The notes beneath the pieces are model-generated. The model was given only the letters and a program-made list of their open reading frames with translations. It did not search any database and was not told the origin of the DNA. From Amphimedon queenslandica (lineage: Eukaryota; Porifera; Demospongiae; Haplosclerida; Niphatidae), in the NCBI RefSeq assembly GCF_000090795.2, contig NW_003546463.1, positions 121,490-158,226 of the forward strand: 36,737 nt of DNA. The letters run 5' to 3'. Positions 1-9,317 of this stretch are shown one piece after another. The first letter of the stretch is position 1; every line of letters starts with the position of its first letter. The position numbers were made by a program, and so were the translations under genes.

Positions 1-309
1 CTGAACATGAGGCATGCATCATGCAGCTCTTGTTACAAGCACGTGTAAGAAATGCCTTAATGTTTGACACATGTGCCTGGTATTATTTACAACTAAGTAC
101 ACCTAATAGTACATAATAGTAAGCTACCCAAAATATTGGTATTAGATATTGTGGCTCTCGTGACACATGTTTGCCCCAGGCCCATACTATTATTTACAAC
201 TTCTAGTGCATCACGATAGACTGCTAACCTAGCACAATGCCCCATTGTACTTTTCTTTGTCACTTTCTTCCCCATTCATTAAATCAAGTAATGTAAAATT
301 TCATTTATT
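1..309. other. No recognisable gene
   Basis: I see no conserved coding signal on either strand here. The tail of the minus-strand Cys-rich exon ends at about 308-310. The short open frames carry no recognisable motif. Confidence 0.5.
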
Positions 310-842
310 AAAGTTTATTATATGTATGACAACAAGAACCATCAAAAATAGCTCTAACAAAAAATTCTATGTTACTTCTTTGTTGCTTGTTGCATCCAAG
401 ATCAATGCATTTTACAGAGATGGCAATCTTTGTACATCCTCCTTGATTATTCACACCAAATCCATTGGTCCAGGGTTTTAAAAGTAGGGTACAAGTACCT
501 ATATCATACTTTGGCTCGTAACAGTTTTTTGGTGGCCACCACCAGTAGCAGTATAGGCCTTTGTCATCATACTCTGGTCCACAGAAATAGCTGCAATATC
601 CCCAGCAAATAGTGGCAACTCCCTTGTAGTTTTCTTCACATTTAGGATAGCACAGATCAGCATCATTTTCTTCATCTTCATCGCATCCATTCCGAGCATG
701 TGTTTGTTGCTGTGCCGGTGTAATGGGAAATCTGCACTAGCAGGAAGTGAACATTTCTTATAGCATAATCCAAGATAGTTTTCCTCATCATCAGCACAAC
801 CAATAGTTACTGGACCAACCTTTATTCCACATGCTTTGTGAA
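308..842 (-). pseudogene. Frameshifted exon of a Cys-rich repeat protein
   Basis: On the minus strand a pyrimidine-rich acceptor (AG at about 843-844) opens an exon coding a short Cys-rich repeat. It reads G-C-A-D-D-E-E-N ... G-L-C-Y-K-K-C, followed by a second unit N-G-C-D-E-D-E-E-N ... L-C-Y-P-K-C-E-E-N-Y-K-G-V, then a Cys/Trp/Tyr-rich stretch, with a stop at 308-310. The two units lie in different frames; the shift falls around 722-740. Acidic C-D-E-D-E-E / L-C-Y-x-K-C modules occur in extracellular sponge proteins, but I do not know a named family and assign no function. The frame break means either a pseudogene, a single-base assembly error, or a missed tiny intron. No upstream exon of this gene was found in the window. 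Confidence 0.5.
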
Positions 843-1234
843 CTAGAAAAAAAATTAATTTAGAATATGCAGTGTATACACTTGTATGAATCTTGATTAC
901 TATCAACAAAGCCAAGCTTGACTATAGTAAGTAGTAAACACAAATTTCAGTTCAACTTTAGTTAATGTCATCCAAAATCCCTTTACGAAGATGAAGACTG
1001 ATCCTTAATTCAACAGAAATAGAAAGCATAGATACTTTTAAATTTATCAGAAACAAGTGCTGTGCCTTGTGGTAGTGACATTGCTTTGATCGTGTTCATA
1101 ACTTCATTTCTGTTTCCAAAAGACACATCAATATAGCTTTACCTGCAATGATCATCTGATATGACCATGATTTGAATGTATATTGTACTTCCCATTGTTA
1201 TACGTCCATGCTATCCATAAGTTCATTTGTGAGA
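843..1234. other. Non-coding, nothing identified
   Basis: No domain or repeat is visible. A stretch at about 1024-1060 resembles sequence just upstream of the first beta-helix gene (about 5385-5420), but too briefly to be firm. Confidence 0.4.
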
Positions 1235-1513
1235 TTAAAGAACAATCCTGACCTCTTTGATAAGCAATGAACCAATGTGTAGGAAAACTAAAGCAATGAT
1301 ATCGAGTAAAAAAGTGATAGAGTTAATTGCATCTAGTCCTCTCAGATATCCACCACAATTCCTTAACATTAGCCTCTGGAGAGTGAGATTTTGAGTATTA
1401 ATGAAAGAGATTCCACTGTTAGGTTGTGTGTTGGAGCCATTACAGTAAATGATAGCTGGTAGTGATGAATCACTAGTGAGTGTCAGTAAGTAGGTCATAT
1501 TGATCAGACAGAG
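1235..1513 (-). pseudogene. Degraded N-terminal fragment of the beta-helix/multi-TM family
   Basis: Read on the minus strand, this encodes a clear relative of residues about 60-115 of the three intact paralogues downstream. It has T-Y-x-L-T-L-T-S-D-S-S-L, then N-T-Q-P-x-x-G-x-x-F-I-N, N-L-T-L-x-R-L and C-G-G-Y-L. Homology continues past the apparent start, into the region matching S-F-C-I-I-N-T-T in the paralogues, and stops at an (ATT)n tract at about 1517. Downstream of the C-G-G motif the similarity fades quickly. No signal peptide, no remaining beta-helix and no TM domain follow. It is therefore a relic, in opposite orientation to the intact array. Confidence 0.75.
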
Positions 1514-1516
1514 TGA

Positions 1517-1570
1517 TCTATTATTATTCTATTATTATTATTAGACTCTATTATTATTATTATTATTAGA
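1517..1570. repeat. (ATT)n microsatellite
   Basis: Interrupted runs of ATT triplets lie directly at the 5' break point of the beta-helix gene fragment on the minus strand. Confidence 0.85.
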
Positions 1571-2001
1571 AAAAACTTTGCATCACTAGATCTAATTTTT
1601 AAAATTACCATTTGAACCATATCTATGAGCACAGGTGTCTATTAAGCACAGGTGTTTATTTAGACTGGACTTCTAATCAGGCATACCAATTTTTGGACAG
1701 GGTGCTAGCTGACACAAGGTCTGTATCATCAATATTTCATCTATCTAATCTAGATCTATGTATAAGTTGCTCCACCTACTTAGATCTATTTTACATTTCT
1801 ATTTTTAGCTCCCATTGTTTATTTATTGTGTGTTATATTTGTAGGCTAATCAAGCTCATTAGTCCTAATCTTAATTATTTCATTATTGCTGGCACTTCAA
1901 TGGTCTTTCTCTCAATATTTTTACAAATATTTCCATTTGATACCAGCGATGAAGAAAGATTTAAAAAAACTTGACTCTTACTCTGCTATGTGAGACTATA
2001 C

Positions 2002-2056
2002 CACAATGAAGATTTATTTTATTTATTTTTATATATTTATTTAGATTTCATTGTAC
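2002..2056. mobile_element. 55-bp inverted-repeat insertion in the GPCR TM3 exon
   Basis: The coding match runs ...C-Y-V-R-L-Y up to 2001 and resumes with L-D-F-I-G-Y at 2057. The 55 bases between are A/T-rich, bounded by near-inverted repeats (CAATGAAGAT / GATTTCATTG), and followed by TAC, as also found before it. It has no GT donor. It is not a multiple of three, so it would also shift the frame. Confidence 0.45.
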
Positions 2057-2489
2057 CTTGATTTCATTGGATACACAATTGCTTTTGGAACCATCCTGTC
2101 TAAAATGTGGAGGATATATTACATATTTCATAATCCTTCGCCAAATAAAAAGGTATGAAAATTGTGGTTGCAAAAGGGCTGCAGTCATTTGGGTGAAGAG
2201 CATCTATTCAATTGACCATAGGCAAGGGAATGATGTGGGGACTTTATTGTTTACTTTCAGTTCAGCAATGATTGTTTTTCTAATTTCATGCTTTATGCTT
2301 AATGATAGTCAACTAAACTAATATACTGCCTTTAGGAAACATTCTGTTTGGGAAAATAATGTTCTTATACAATGTAGAAAGTTTAAGTCAATGTAGGGTA
2401 TCCCACAGGACTTTGGCTGTTTGGTATAGTGCTTATGCAGCTTCTTTTCTGAATCAGTGGATTGTCAAAGTACTATAAACACACTGTGT

Positions 2490-3060
2490 TTGGCCAGATT
2501 TTGACAAAATGGCTATTAAAAAATTTTTCATTAATATAATTTTTCTGATGCATATATATGTACATATTTTGTGTAGAAGGTTTGAGCAATTTTCAATCAA
2601 ATTTTGAATTTTTATGAATTTTTAAAGTTGCTCAAAAATTGGGCCCAAGTACACATGCAAATTTTTCCAGAAATGAAGTAATGAAAGGCAAAAAATTCTT
2701 TATTTATATTGTTTTTCCTGATGCATATACAAGTACTTAAGTTGTGTATAAGACATGTAGTTAAGTGGAGCGGATTCCAATGAAATTTGGATTTAAATTT
2801 TTTTTAAGTTTTTCAAAAATTGAATCAAAGACCATGTACTGTATAGTACATAGTATTTGGCCAAATTTTTTCAGAAATGAAAAATAAAGATTTTTTTGTT
2901 TTTATAATTTTTATGCATATAGATCTACATGTACATCCACTTAAGTTGCATAGAAAGTTCAAGCAGATTCCAATTAAATTTGGATTTTTTAATGAATTTT
3001 TAAAGTTGCTTCAAATGCAATATGTATTGTATTGTAGTGCCTGTCAGCTCAAGAAGCATG
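2490..3060. repeat. About three degenerate copies of a ~190-bp satellite-like repeat (intron of GPCR remnant)
   Basis: Repeated blocks share a TTTATAATTTTT-C-TGATGCATAT core, 'GTGTAGAAGGTTTGAG', 'TTCCAATcAAATTT' and 'TTTTTAAAGTTGCTCAAAAATTG', followed by a GTACTGTATAGTAC-like palindrome and TTTGGCCAAATTTT. The same unit recurs as a better-preserved tandem array at 26.3-27.2 kb. No coding content. Confidence 0.75.
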
Positions 3061-3214
3061 CTGTTTAGCATATTGTATACTATTATAATGAATATTATCA
3101 CCCAACACATTTTAATTTAAAGTCATATTTGTTCACATCCAGATACTCACTGATTGGCATTTGATTGGTCTAATTCTATTAATAACTGCTGGCATGGTTG
3201 CTATATTGATAATT

Positions 3215-3952
3215 GGACTCGCCACGCTTGCGTAGGCGGGTACTAAGCAGTTGGGTTGTCATTCTGTCATTCTGTCACGAAAATTCCTGTTAATTCCTAG
3301 TTAATATCTTTTTTACTGAACTCTCCTGAGTTATAATTCTTTTTAAGCTTTGAGAAAAAGATAATTTATTTAGCTCCGTTGTATTTTCATAGCAATCCGT
3401 GGTGGCAAAAGCCGAATATTTTCAAGAATAGACCACTTTTCCTAGCCAAATCTTCGTGTTTCACTCTATTTGGTCAAGATTAGCATTGATAGGTAGAGAA
3501 AAGTACCTAGATTAAAAAATATGTGGGAATTTTCTTATCTCTTTTTTGTTTGCGAGCTACAGTTGCTCAAAGTTTGTGATTTAGCCTCTTCGAAAAATTT
3601 TCAGGCAGCACTGGGGAAAGCAGGAGCAACCAAACTATCTCAGTCTCTTTTAAATATCTAGGCAAATTTTTTGTGCTTACTCTTTCTTTGAATAGAGCTT
3701 CAGATGCTAAAATAAATTCCAGCTTTTCTTCTTTCTCCTACCCACGTGCCATGTTTATCTGCACTGCACTGCTAGGTGCTGACCACACCTAAAATTTATT
3801 TTATGGATCAGTGCAGTAATTGCATTGTTGCACTTTGTCAAAATCTATTATCCTTTTTTCAAATATCAAGTTGCTTATAATATGTATAATATCATGATGG
3901 GGGCAGTACAAGTAACACATTATCTCTCAGGTGAATCTCAGCAGGCGAGTCC
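3215..3952. mobile_element. Possible non-autonomous insertion after TM4
   Basis: The GPCR TM4 reading frame runs into GGACTCGCC (3215-3223), next to a hairpin-rich GC patch unlike the surroundings. The exact inverse, GGCGAGTCC, lies at 3944-3952, just before receptor-like loop-2 coding resumes. About 740 bp between them holds no receptor coding. A 9-bp inverted match alone is weak, and a clear target-site duplication is not seen. An ordinary intron starting in this area remains possible. Confidence 0.35.
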
Positions 3953-4241
3953 ACGCACCATGGTGCTTCATTGGATCTGTCATATCTCAAACAAGATTGA
4001 AGCTCTCACTGGAATCTGACAGAAAAAACTCAAACAAGTTTGATGTGAGTACTTGTATCATGATTAAGAATCTTTTACTTTAAAATGTTATTTATGACTT
4101 AGTTTTTGTTTATTATACATATGACTGTCTCTTAATTGATTATTACGATAATCTCTATTTCTAGGAAAGAGGAGTTCCACTAGATTATTATGTGTATCAT
4201 TGCTTCACTACTGCATCTTTTGTGTGGCTCACTTTTTTACA

Positions 4242-4361
4242 TTAGTAACGTTGTAGCGTTACTAAGTAGGCTTCACCCCTAAACAAAATGGCTGCCATGA
4301 CTTTTGCAGCCTTGCTATACCGGGAAAACGAGCTCCTATGCTTACCAGACTTCTTATTTAT
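4242..4361 (+). mobile_element. ~120-bp dispersed repeat inserted in the TM5 exon
   Basis: It begins with the hairpin TTAGTAACG-TTGTAG-CGTTACTAA (4242-4265), followed by about 90 bp nearly identical to 35803-35886. The receptor's TM5 coding is split exactly at its edges: it stops at 4242 and resumes at 4362. The second copy at 35.8 kb shows that this is a mobile or dispersed sequence and not part of the receptor gene. Confidence 0.75.
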
Positions 4362-5040
4362 CTTGGAATGCTTCAAATAATAGCTCTCATTCTTGCCATA
4401 CAAACATGCAAAGTTCGTATTAAAATACTTGCTGACTCAAAGAGGTTGCAACTATCATTTACATAACTAGCATTGTACTGGTAGAGCTGGTGGTTGTATC
4501 ATTCGCTCTGTCTAGTTTTTATAATATTCATGAGGCACTTTATGATGCTGGCCTGCTGATTGTGGCTATTGCAATTTTACTAGTCATATTTGCATCAAAG
4601 GTGAGCTGGTAATTGTACATGTATGACTGATAAGTATATTAATAGCTTTTAAGGGTGCAATTGTTGTTGTTGTTTCAAGTAACAAGACATAAATTTTTAT
4701 CATTCATATGTATTGTTTATATTTATCATAGATGTATCGTTTATATAAAGATCCCAAGGGAGAGAGTTGTGAGACCTCACAGACAATGTCTTCAATTGAG
4801 TTTGGAAGAAGTGGAGCATTAACAGTAGTCAGTGATAAAGAGAGAATTGATCAGTTGCAGAATAAAGTCCTGGAGCTACAGTCACAGCTAGAAGGAAAAA
4901 GGGTATTGATAATACATTGTAACTTTATTTGAATAAGAAATGTTTTTTAGGTTTTAAATGCAGAAAACGGAGACAGGAAAGGACCTGTCACTTTCATAGA
5001 GACTTCCATGGTGGCTTCATTTACTGAAACAAATGATTGA

Positions 5041-5528
5041 AATGTATTTTGTTGTCGTGGTGTGTTTTGTACCGTTTTTATTCAAACAAAGTTATTTTAA
5101 AGTGCATTACATTATCATCATTAATCATGGCTTTAGAAAATTGTCACACTAAAGTATCACACAATAATATGATAGTTAATGGATGCAGCTTCATCAAGTT
5201 TGATGCCTTTAATAGTTAAGTTCATGCGTGATACGTCAACCCTTGTTTAAGCAAAGCAACCTCACTATAGTAGAAAGACAAATCAATTAGTCAAAGGTCA
5301 CTGCTTTTGAAAATGAGGCCAAGTTTATTTAATGCATTGCTGCTCATCCAACGTCGCTTTAAATGTTGTTAATTTCGAACATGAAACTGATAGCATAGAC
5401 ACTTTAAAATTATTTAACAAATGTATGGCTGAGCAGTAAAGCATATAACTGATAAGCAATGCATTCATACTGTTGATATTTAAGCAAAAAAGTACCAACA
5501 GTATAGCCATATAGTTTTGTGACAAAAA
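5041..5528. other. Intergenic, probable promoter side of first beta-helix gene
   Basis: No coding similarity or repeat was identified. It separates the stop of the GPCR remnant from the first beta-helix gene and should hold that gene's 5' UTR and promoter, but I see no convincing TATA box or initiator. Confidence 0.4.
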
Positions 5529-8500
5529 ATGTTTCTTTTTATGATTTATATTTTTTTGGCTGTCATCTGTGAGTCGTCTTTTACTCAGCATATTGTGAAT
5601 GTCACAAAGGAGAAACAATTGGAACAGATTTTATGCCACAATAGCAGTTCATTGGATGGAGACACTCACTTAGTGTTGTCTACTGACATTACTCATATCA
5701 TTGATGATGTATCATTCTGTATAATCAATACTACCTACTCACTGACTCTTACCAGTGATTCATCACTACAACAAGCTGTCATTAACTGCAGTAATAATGG
5801 CTCCACTCAACCCACTACTGGATTTGCTTTCATTAACATACACAACTTAACTCTACACAGGTTAGTATGGAGTGGTTGTGGTGGGTTTTTAAGTAGCAGC
5901 TCCTTGATCATTCAAATCATTAATTCTTTTGAGTCTGTTTATTTTACTCAAAATCAATCAGCAGTTTTGCTTATTTTTGGCATAGATGCACTACTGATTC
6001 AAAGAGTAAACATTACCTTTTATTACGGTTTTTCTATACTAGCTATTAATCCATTGAATGCATTAATGAATGTATTAGGAATAGAATCTAACTCATCTAT
6101 GATTGCTTTTAGTTGGCATAAAAATAGTTTTGGCAGTGGGATCTTGTTACTCTTCACTGATCATGAAAATGAGTCTTCTAAAGCTCACAGTGTTACTGTC
6201 AAGAATACACTAATAGATGGTAATTCGGAACAAGTAACTGTTGTAGAGTGTCTCACTGATTTACAATATGTGTCTGGTAAGTTTCCTGTTGTTAATGCAG
6301 CTGGTCTAACAGTGCTCTATTCCCAAAAGAATTTTTTTTCAAATGTTACTGTTAGTAACACAACCCTTGGTGGAAACATTGGATCAATTTCTGGAGCAAT
6401 CCTGATATTGCACTACAAAACAAACAAGGGAAAAACAATGGTACATGGTTGTAAGCTTGGCTATAACAATGACATCATCAATAAAGAAAGGTGTGAAAAG
6501 TATGGAGCAAGCCTTGCATTGATAATGATGGCAGTACCAAACACTAGCCTTCCTTTAATTATTGACAGTTGTTGTTTTGTAAATATTAGACTATCAGTGT
6601 TGAAGACCAGCTATAATGCTGTATACATTGGAGTATTTCAGCCTAAATTTAACTCAAATATTACTGTCATTGTTAAAAATAGTACATTTGTTCGCAACAG
6701 CATTTCGAGTTTAGCAACAGGATCATGTATGTATGCTAGCACATATTATTTTGATGACAACAATCAGTACAAAGTATTAAACATTGTACTGAAGAAAATC
6801 ATGGCATACAATAACACAATTGCCAGTGTCAAAATTTCTAGTTATAAAGATGCACTGTTCTTAATTTATAATGCTGCAACACTTAGATTAGGTGGAATTA
6901 GTAACTTTTCTAACAACTATGGCTCAGTATTTAAAGTGATCAACACTAAGATTGAGCTCAGTGGTAATCTTACATTTTTAAGGAATAAAGCAGAAAGTGG
7001 AGCAGCATTCAATCTTAATGGCAACACTCATATTTATCCTGAAGTTCCTGGTAATGGATATAATGTTACTTTCATTGACAATGTTGCTGTGACTAAAGGA
7101 GGAGCTATATATGCTAATGATGACACTTCCAACTTATGCATTTTCCAGATGCTTAGCAATAAAACTAAGATGACATTTATTAATAACACTGCTGGAATAT
7201 CAGGTAGCTCTATATACAGTAACAATATGTTCCATTGTTATGCATCAGGATTTGGATCACTTCAAACAACAAAGCAAATGTTGTCACTCTATTTTATAAG
7301 CTTTAATTTTATTTCTTCTTCCCAACTTCATAATATCTCAACACCCTCTTTCACATTGGGGCTATGTAGAGCCAAAGAGTTTCATTTAAGTCAAATGAAC
7401 GGTAGCAAATCATTATACATCTATTCTAAACCAGTGTATCCAGGTCAAACACTGATGCTACCACTTCATGCAAAGGATCTATACAGGCATAACTTGACCA
7501 TGGACTATGCCATTATAAATTTTGCAATAGGACTACCAATTGATGCACCAAATAGTATAGTTCCTGCATGGTCAGTATCAGCATATGATACCACACATGC
7601 TCTATCAAACAGGCATCAATGTAATATTGTCAACATTACACTGCTCAAGCTTCATAACAATTCCAATCGTAGAGATGACCTTCTGGTTATATCGTCATTT
7701 TTTACTAAATCATCTGTAGGAGTTAAACTTGATGAATTATCTGATTGTCCTATTGGATTTACTCTTGATCTCACACTAGGAAAGTGTGTATGCTTACATT
7801 TTCTAATTAAAGTTGGTATTAAACCAAATGACTGCTTGATATTTCATTCAGTTTTTAGTATTTTAAGACCACCTTTCACATGGATTGGACCTATGACTTA
7901 CAACAAAAGGACAGTGATTGGAGCAGCAGAATCATGTTTTATATTTTGTAGTTTTGATAATAGTAATAGATCTAGTTCTGACTCAGTATTTATTGTGAAC
8001 AGTACTACAGTAACTGTGGCTGATGATCATAAGTATCCTCAAAAAACTCATCCACTCTGTCTTGCAAATAGAGAAGGACCTCTATGTTCACAGTGCTCTC
8101 CTGGTTATAGTGTAGTGTTTGGATCAAGTGAATGTAAGAAATGCAGTAATTGGTGGTTGTTAATGATAATAGTGCATGCAATAAGTGGTCCTGTATTGAT
8201 ATACTTATTATATGTACTGAGGTTAACATTAACTACTGGTACACTCAATGGCATCATCTTTTGTGCACAATTGTTTGAAGTGATTGACCTGCCACCATCA
8301 CCTTACAATATAGCTAGCACACTGGTAAAAGGTATCCTTCTATTTAAACCCAACTTTTCTTTATGCTTCTACAATGGAATGACTGAAATTAAGAAATCAT
8401 TTTTTGGTATACTATATCCAATTTACCTTATAATCATTCTACTATTTCTTATTGTACTGAGTCGTTTTTCAGTTCGACTATCAAACAGAATATCAGGTTC

Positions 8501-9317
8501 ATCAATACAGGTATTAGTCACTGTAATTCACCTCTCATTCTCAACACTATTCCTATCAATAATCGATGTATTTGCATCAATCAATGTATACACCAATACA
8601 AGTGAGGCTCAAAGTGTTTGGTTCAGAGATTCTACAAAAGAGTATGGTAAAGGGAGTCATCTAGTACTAATGATCATTACATCACTGGTAGTTGGTCCTA
8701 TATTAGGTGTATACATGACTGTATTATTAGCTGGTAGGCCACTAATGAGGATCAGTTATAGGATCAGAGAATATATACGTCCTGTATATGAAGCTATACA
8801 TGCTCCTTACAAAAGAAATAAAGAGATCTTTTTTGTTTCTCGTCTCACTTTAGTAATTTTCATTTACATTCTTTATTCTTATTTTAGAGGTCATAACATA
8901 TATGTATTTATTGCTATTGTTTCACCAATACTGGCCACTTACACTGCACTTGAAGGATTGGCCCGACCATTTAAAAAGATGTCGCTAAATATCTTCAATT
9001 TTATTCTGATTTCATTTTTATCTGTTTTATATGGAACTGATTGGTATCTTACTAAAAATGACCAGAGTTTTCTGTTTCTAATTATTACTGATATCATTTA
9101 CAGTATAATGACACTTTTCCTTGCAGGTGTTATTATTCTACATTTCCTATGGGTAACTGGTTTATTGGATAAACTGAAGATTAAGTGTCAAGGCTATTGG
9201 TATCGTTTGTCAATGGAACGAAAATATGAGGAAAGATCTCATAGGTCTGATAATTTGAGTGGATCATTTTTTGAACCTTATGATAGAGTGAGAGAACCAT
9301 TAATCTCACCCTCTTAG
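5529..9317 (+). CDS. Beta-helix ectodomain / multi-TM surface protein, copy A
   Basis: An intact intronless frame of 1262 codons. The start is the first Met (M-F-L-F), followed at once by a hydrophobic signal peptide of about 20 residues; the same M-F-L-F start occurs in both neighbours. Residues about 30-840 are an Asn-glycosylation-rich ectodomain. Pmp-like, right-handed beta-helix-type repeats recur there: G-G-N-I-G-S-I-S-G-A-I (about 281), S-G-A-A-F (about 490), G-G-A-I-Y-A-N (about 523), S-G-S-S-I-Y-S (about 557), with N-x-T strands between. Residues about 845-875 are a Cys stalk (C-S-Q-C-S-P-G-Y ... C-K-K-C). After this come about eight hydrophobic segments between about 874 and 1214, and a short polar tail with E-P-Y-D-R-V-R-E-P-L. 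The likely site is the plasma membrane with a large extracellular N-terminus. The ligand, partner and function are unknown to me. A candidate AATAAA lies at 9479-9484. Confidence 0.85.
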   Translation: MFLFMIYIFLAVICESSFTQHIVNVTKEKQLEQILCHNSSSLDGDTHLVLSTDITHIIDDVSFCIINTTYSLTLTSDSSLQQAVINCSNNGSTQPTTGFAFINIHNLTLHRLVWSGCGGFLSSSSLIIQIINSFESVYFTQNQSAVLLIFGIDALLIQRVNITFYYGFSILAINPLNALMNVLGIESNSSMIAFSWHKNSFGSGILLLFTDHENESSKAHSVTVKNTLIDGNSEQVTVVECLTDLQYVSGKFPVVNAAGLTVLYSQKNFFSNVTVSNTTLGGNIGSISGAILILHYKTNKGKTMVHGCKLGYNNDIINKERCEKYGASLALIMMAVPNTSLPLIIDSCCFVNIRLSVLKTSYNAVYIGVFQPKFNSNITVIVKNSTFVRNSISSLATGSCMYASTYYFDDNNQYKVLNIVLKKIMAYNNTIASVKISSYKDALFLIYNAATLRLGGISNFSNNYGSVFKVINTKIELSGNLTFLRNKAESGAAFNLNGNTHIYPEVPGNGYNVTFIDNVAVTKGGAIYANDDTSNLCIFQMLSNKTKMTFINNTAGISGSSIYSNNMFHCYASGFGSLQTTKQMLSLYFISFNFISSSQLHNISTPSFTLGLCRAKEFHLSQMNGSKSLYIYSKPVYPGQTLMLPLHAKDLYRHNLTMDYAIINFAIGLPIDAPNSIVPAWSVSAYDTTHALSNRHQCNIVNITLLKLHNNSNRRDDLLVISSFFTKSSVGVKLDELSDCPIGFTLDLTLGKCVCLHFLIKVGIKPNDCLIFHSVFSILRPPFTWIGPMTYNKRTVIGAAESCFIFCSFDNSNRSSSDSVFIVNSTTVTVADDHKYPQKTHPLCLANREGPLCSQCSPGYSVVFGSSECKKCSNWWLLMIIVHAISGPVLIYLLYVLRLTLTTGTLNGIIFCAQLFEVIDLPPSPYNIASTLVKGILLFKPNFSLCFYNGMTEIKKSFFGILYPIYLIIILLFLIVLSRFSVRLSNRISGSSIQVLVTVIHLSFSTLFLSIIDVFASINVYTNTSEAQSVWFRDSTKEYGKGSHLVLMIITSLVVGPILGVYMTVLLAGRPLMRISYRIREYIRPVYEAIHAPYKRNKEIFFVSRLTLVIFIYILYSYFRGHNIYVFIAIVSPILATYTALEGLARPFKKMSLNIFNFILISFLSVLYGTDWYLTKNDQSFLFLIITDIIYSIMTLFLAGVIILHFLWVTGLLDKLKIKCQGYWYRLSMERKYEERSHRSDNLSGSFFEPYDRVREPLISPS

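Larger units (their letters stand above)
1845..5040 (+). pseudogene. GABA-B-type (class C) GPCR remnant, TM2 to C-tail
   Basis: Exon-like pieces read in order as the 3' half of a metabotropic GABA-B-like receptor. 1845-2001 is loop 1 and TM2 (L-I-K-L-I-S-P-N-L-N). 2057-2152 is TM3 (G-Y-T-I-A-F-G-x-x-x-S-K-M-W-R). 3143-3214 is TM4. About 3955-4044 and 4165-4242 are loop 2. 4362-4600 is TM5-TM7, including an A-D-S-K motif like the family's N-D-S-K. 4732-4902 has K-D-P-K-G and a heptad coiled coil (I-D-Q-L-Q-N-K-V-L-E-L). 4951-5040 is the last exon. Splice sites are intact at 1844, 2153, 3142, 4045, 4164, 4601, 4731, 4903 and 4950. Disabling features are a TGA at 1972-1974, a 55-bp insertion at 2002-2056, a repeat after TM4, a repeat inside TM5 (4242-4361) and a frameshift near 4441. 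No TM1 or ligand-binding domain is visible upstream. Family members bind small ligands at the plasma membrane and couple to G proteins; this copy should not. Confidence 0.75.

Noticed and set aside
1024..1060. Similarity to the region upstream of copy A (about 5385-5420)
   Set aside because: About 35 AT-rich bases, in opposite orientation relative to the nearby relic. Too short to claim a shared promoter.
1612..1844. Upstream part of the open frame preceding GPCR TM2
   Set aside because: The sequence before the acceptor at 1843-1844 has no TM1-like or ligand-domain similarity. The frame is open by chance.
7034..7225. Conserved antisense frame of 63-71 codons in all copies of the beta-helix genes (also 11926-12141, 16139-16330, 31350-31541)
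   Set aside because: It is conserved only because the sense strand is nearly identical between copies. It has no splice, start-context or domain evidence of its own.
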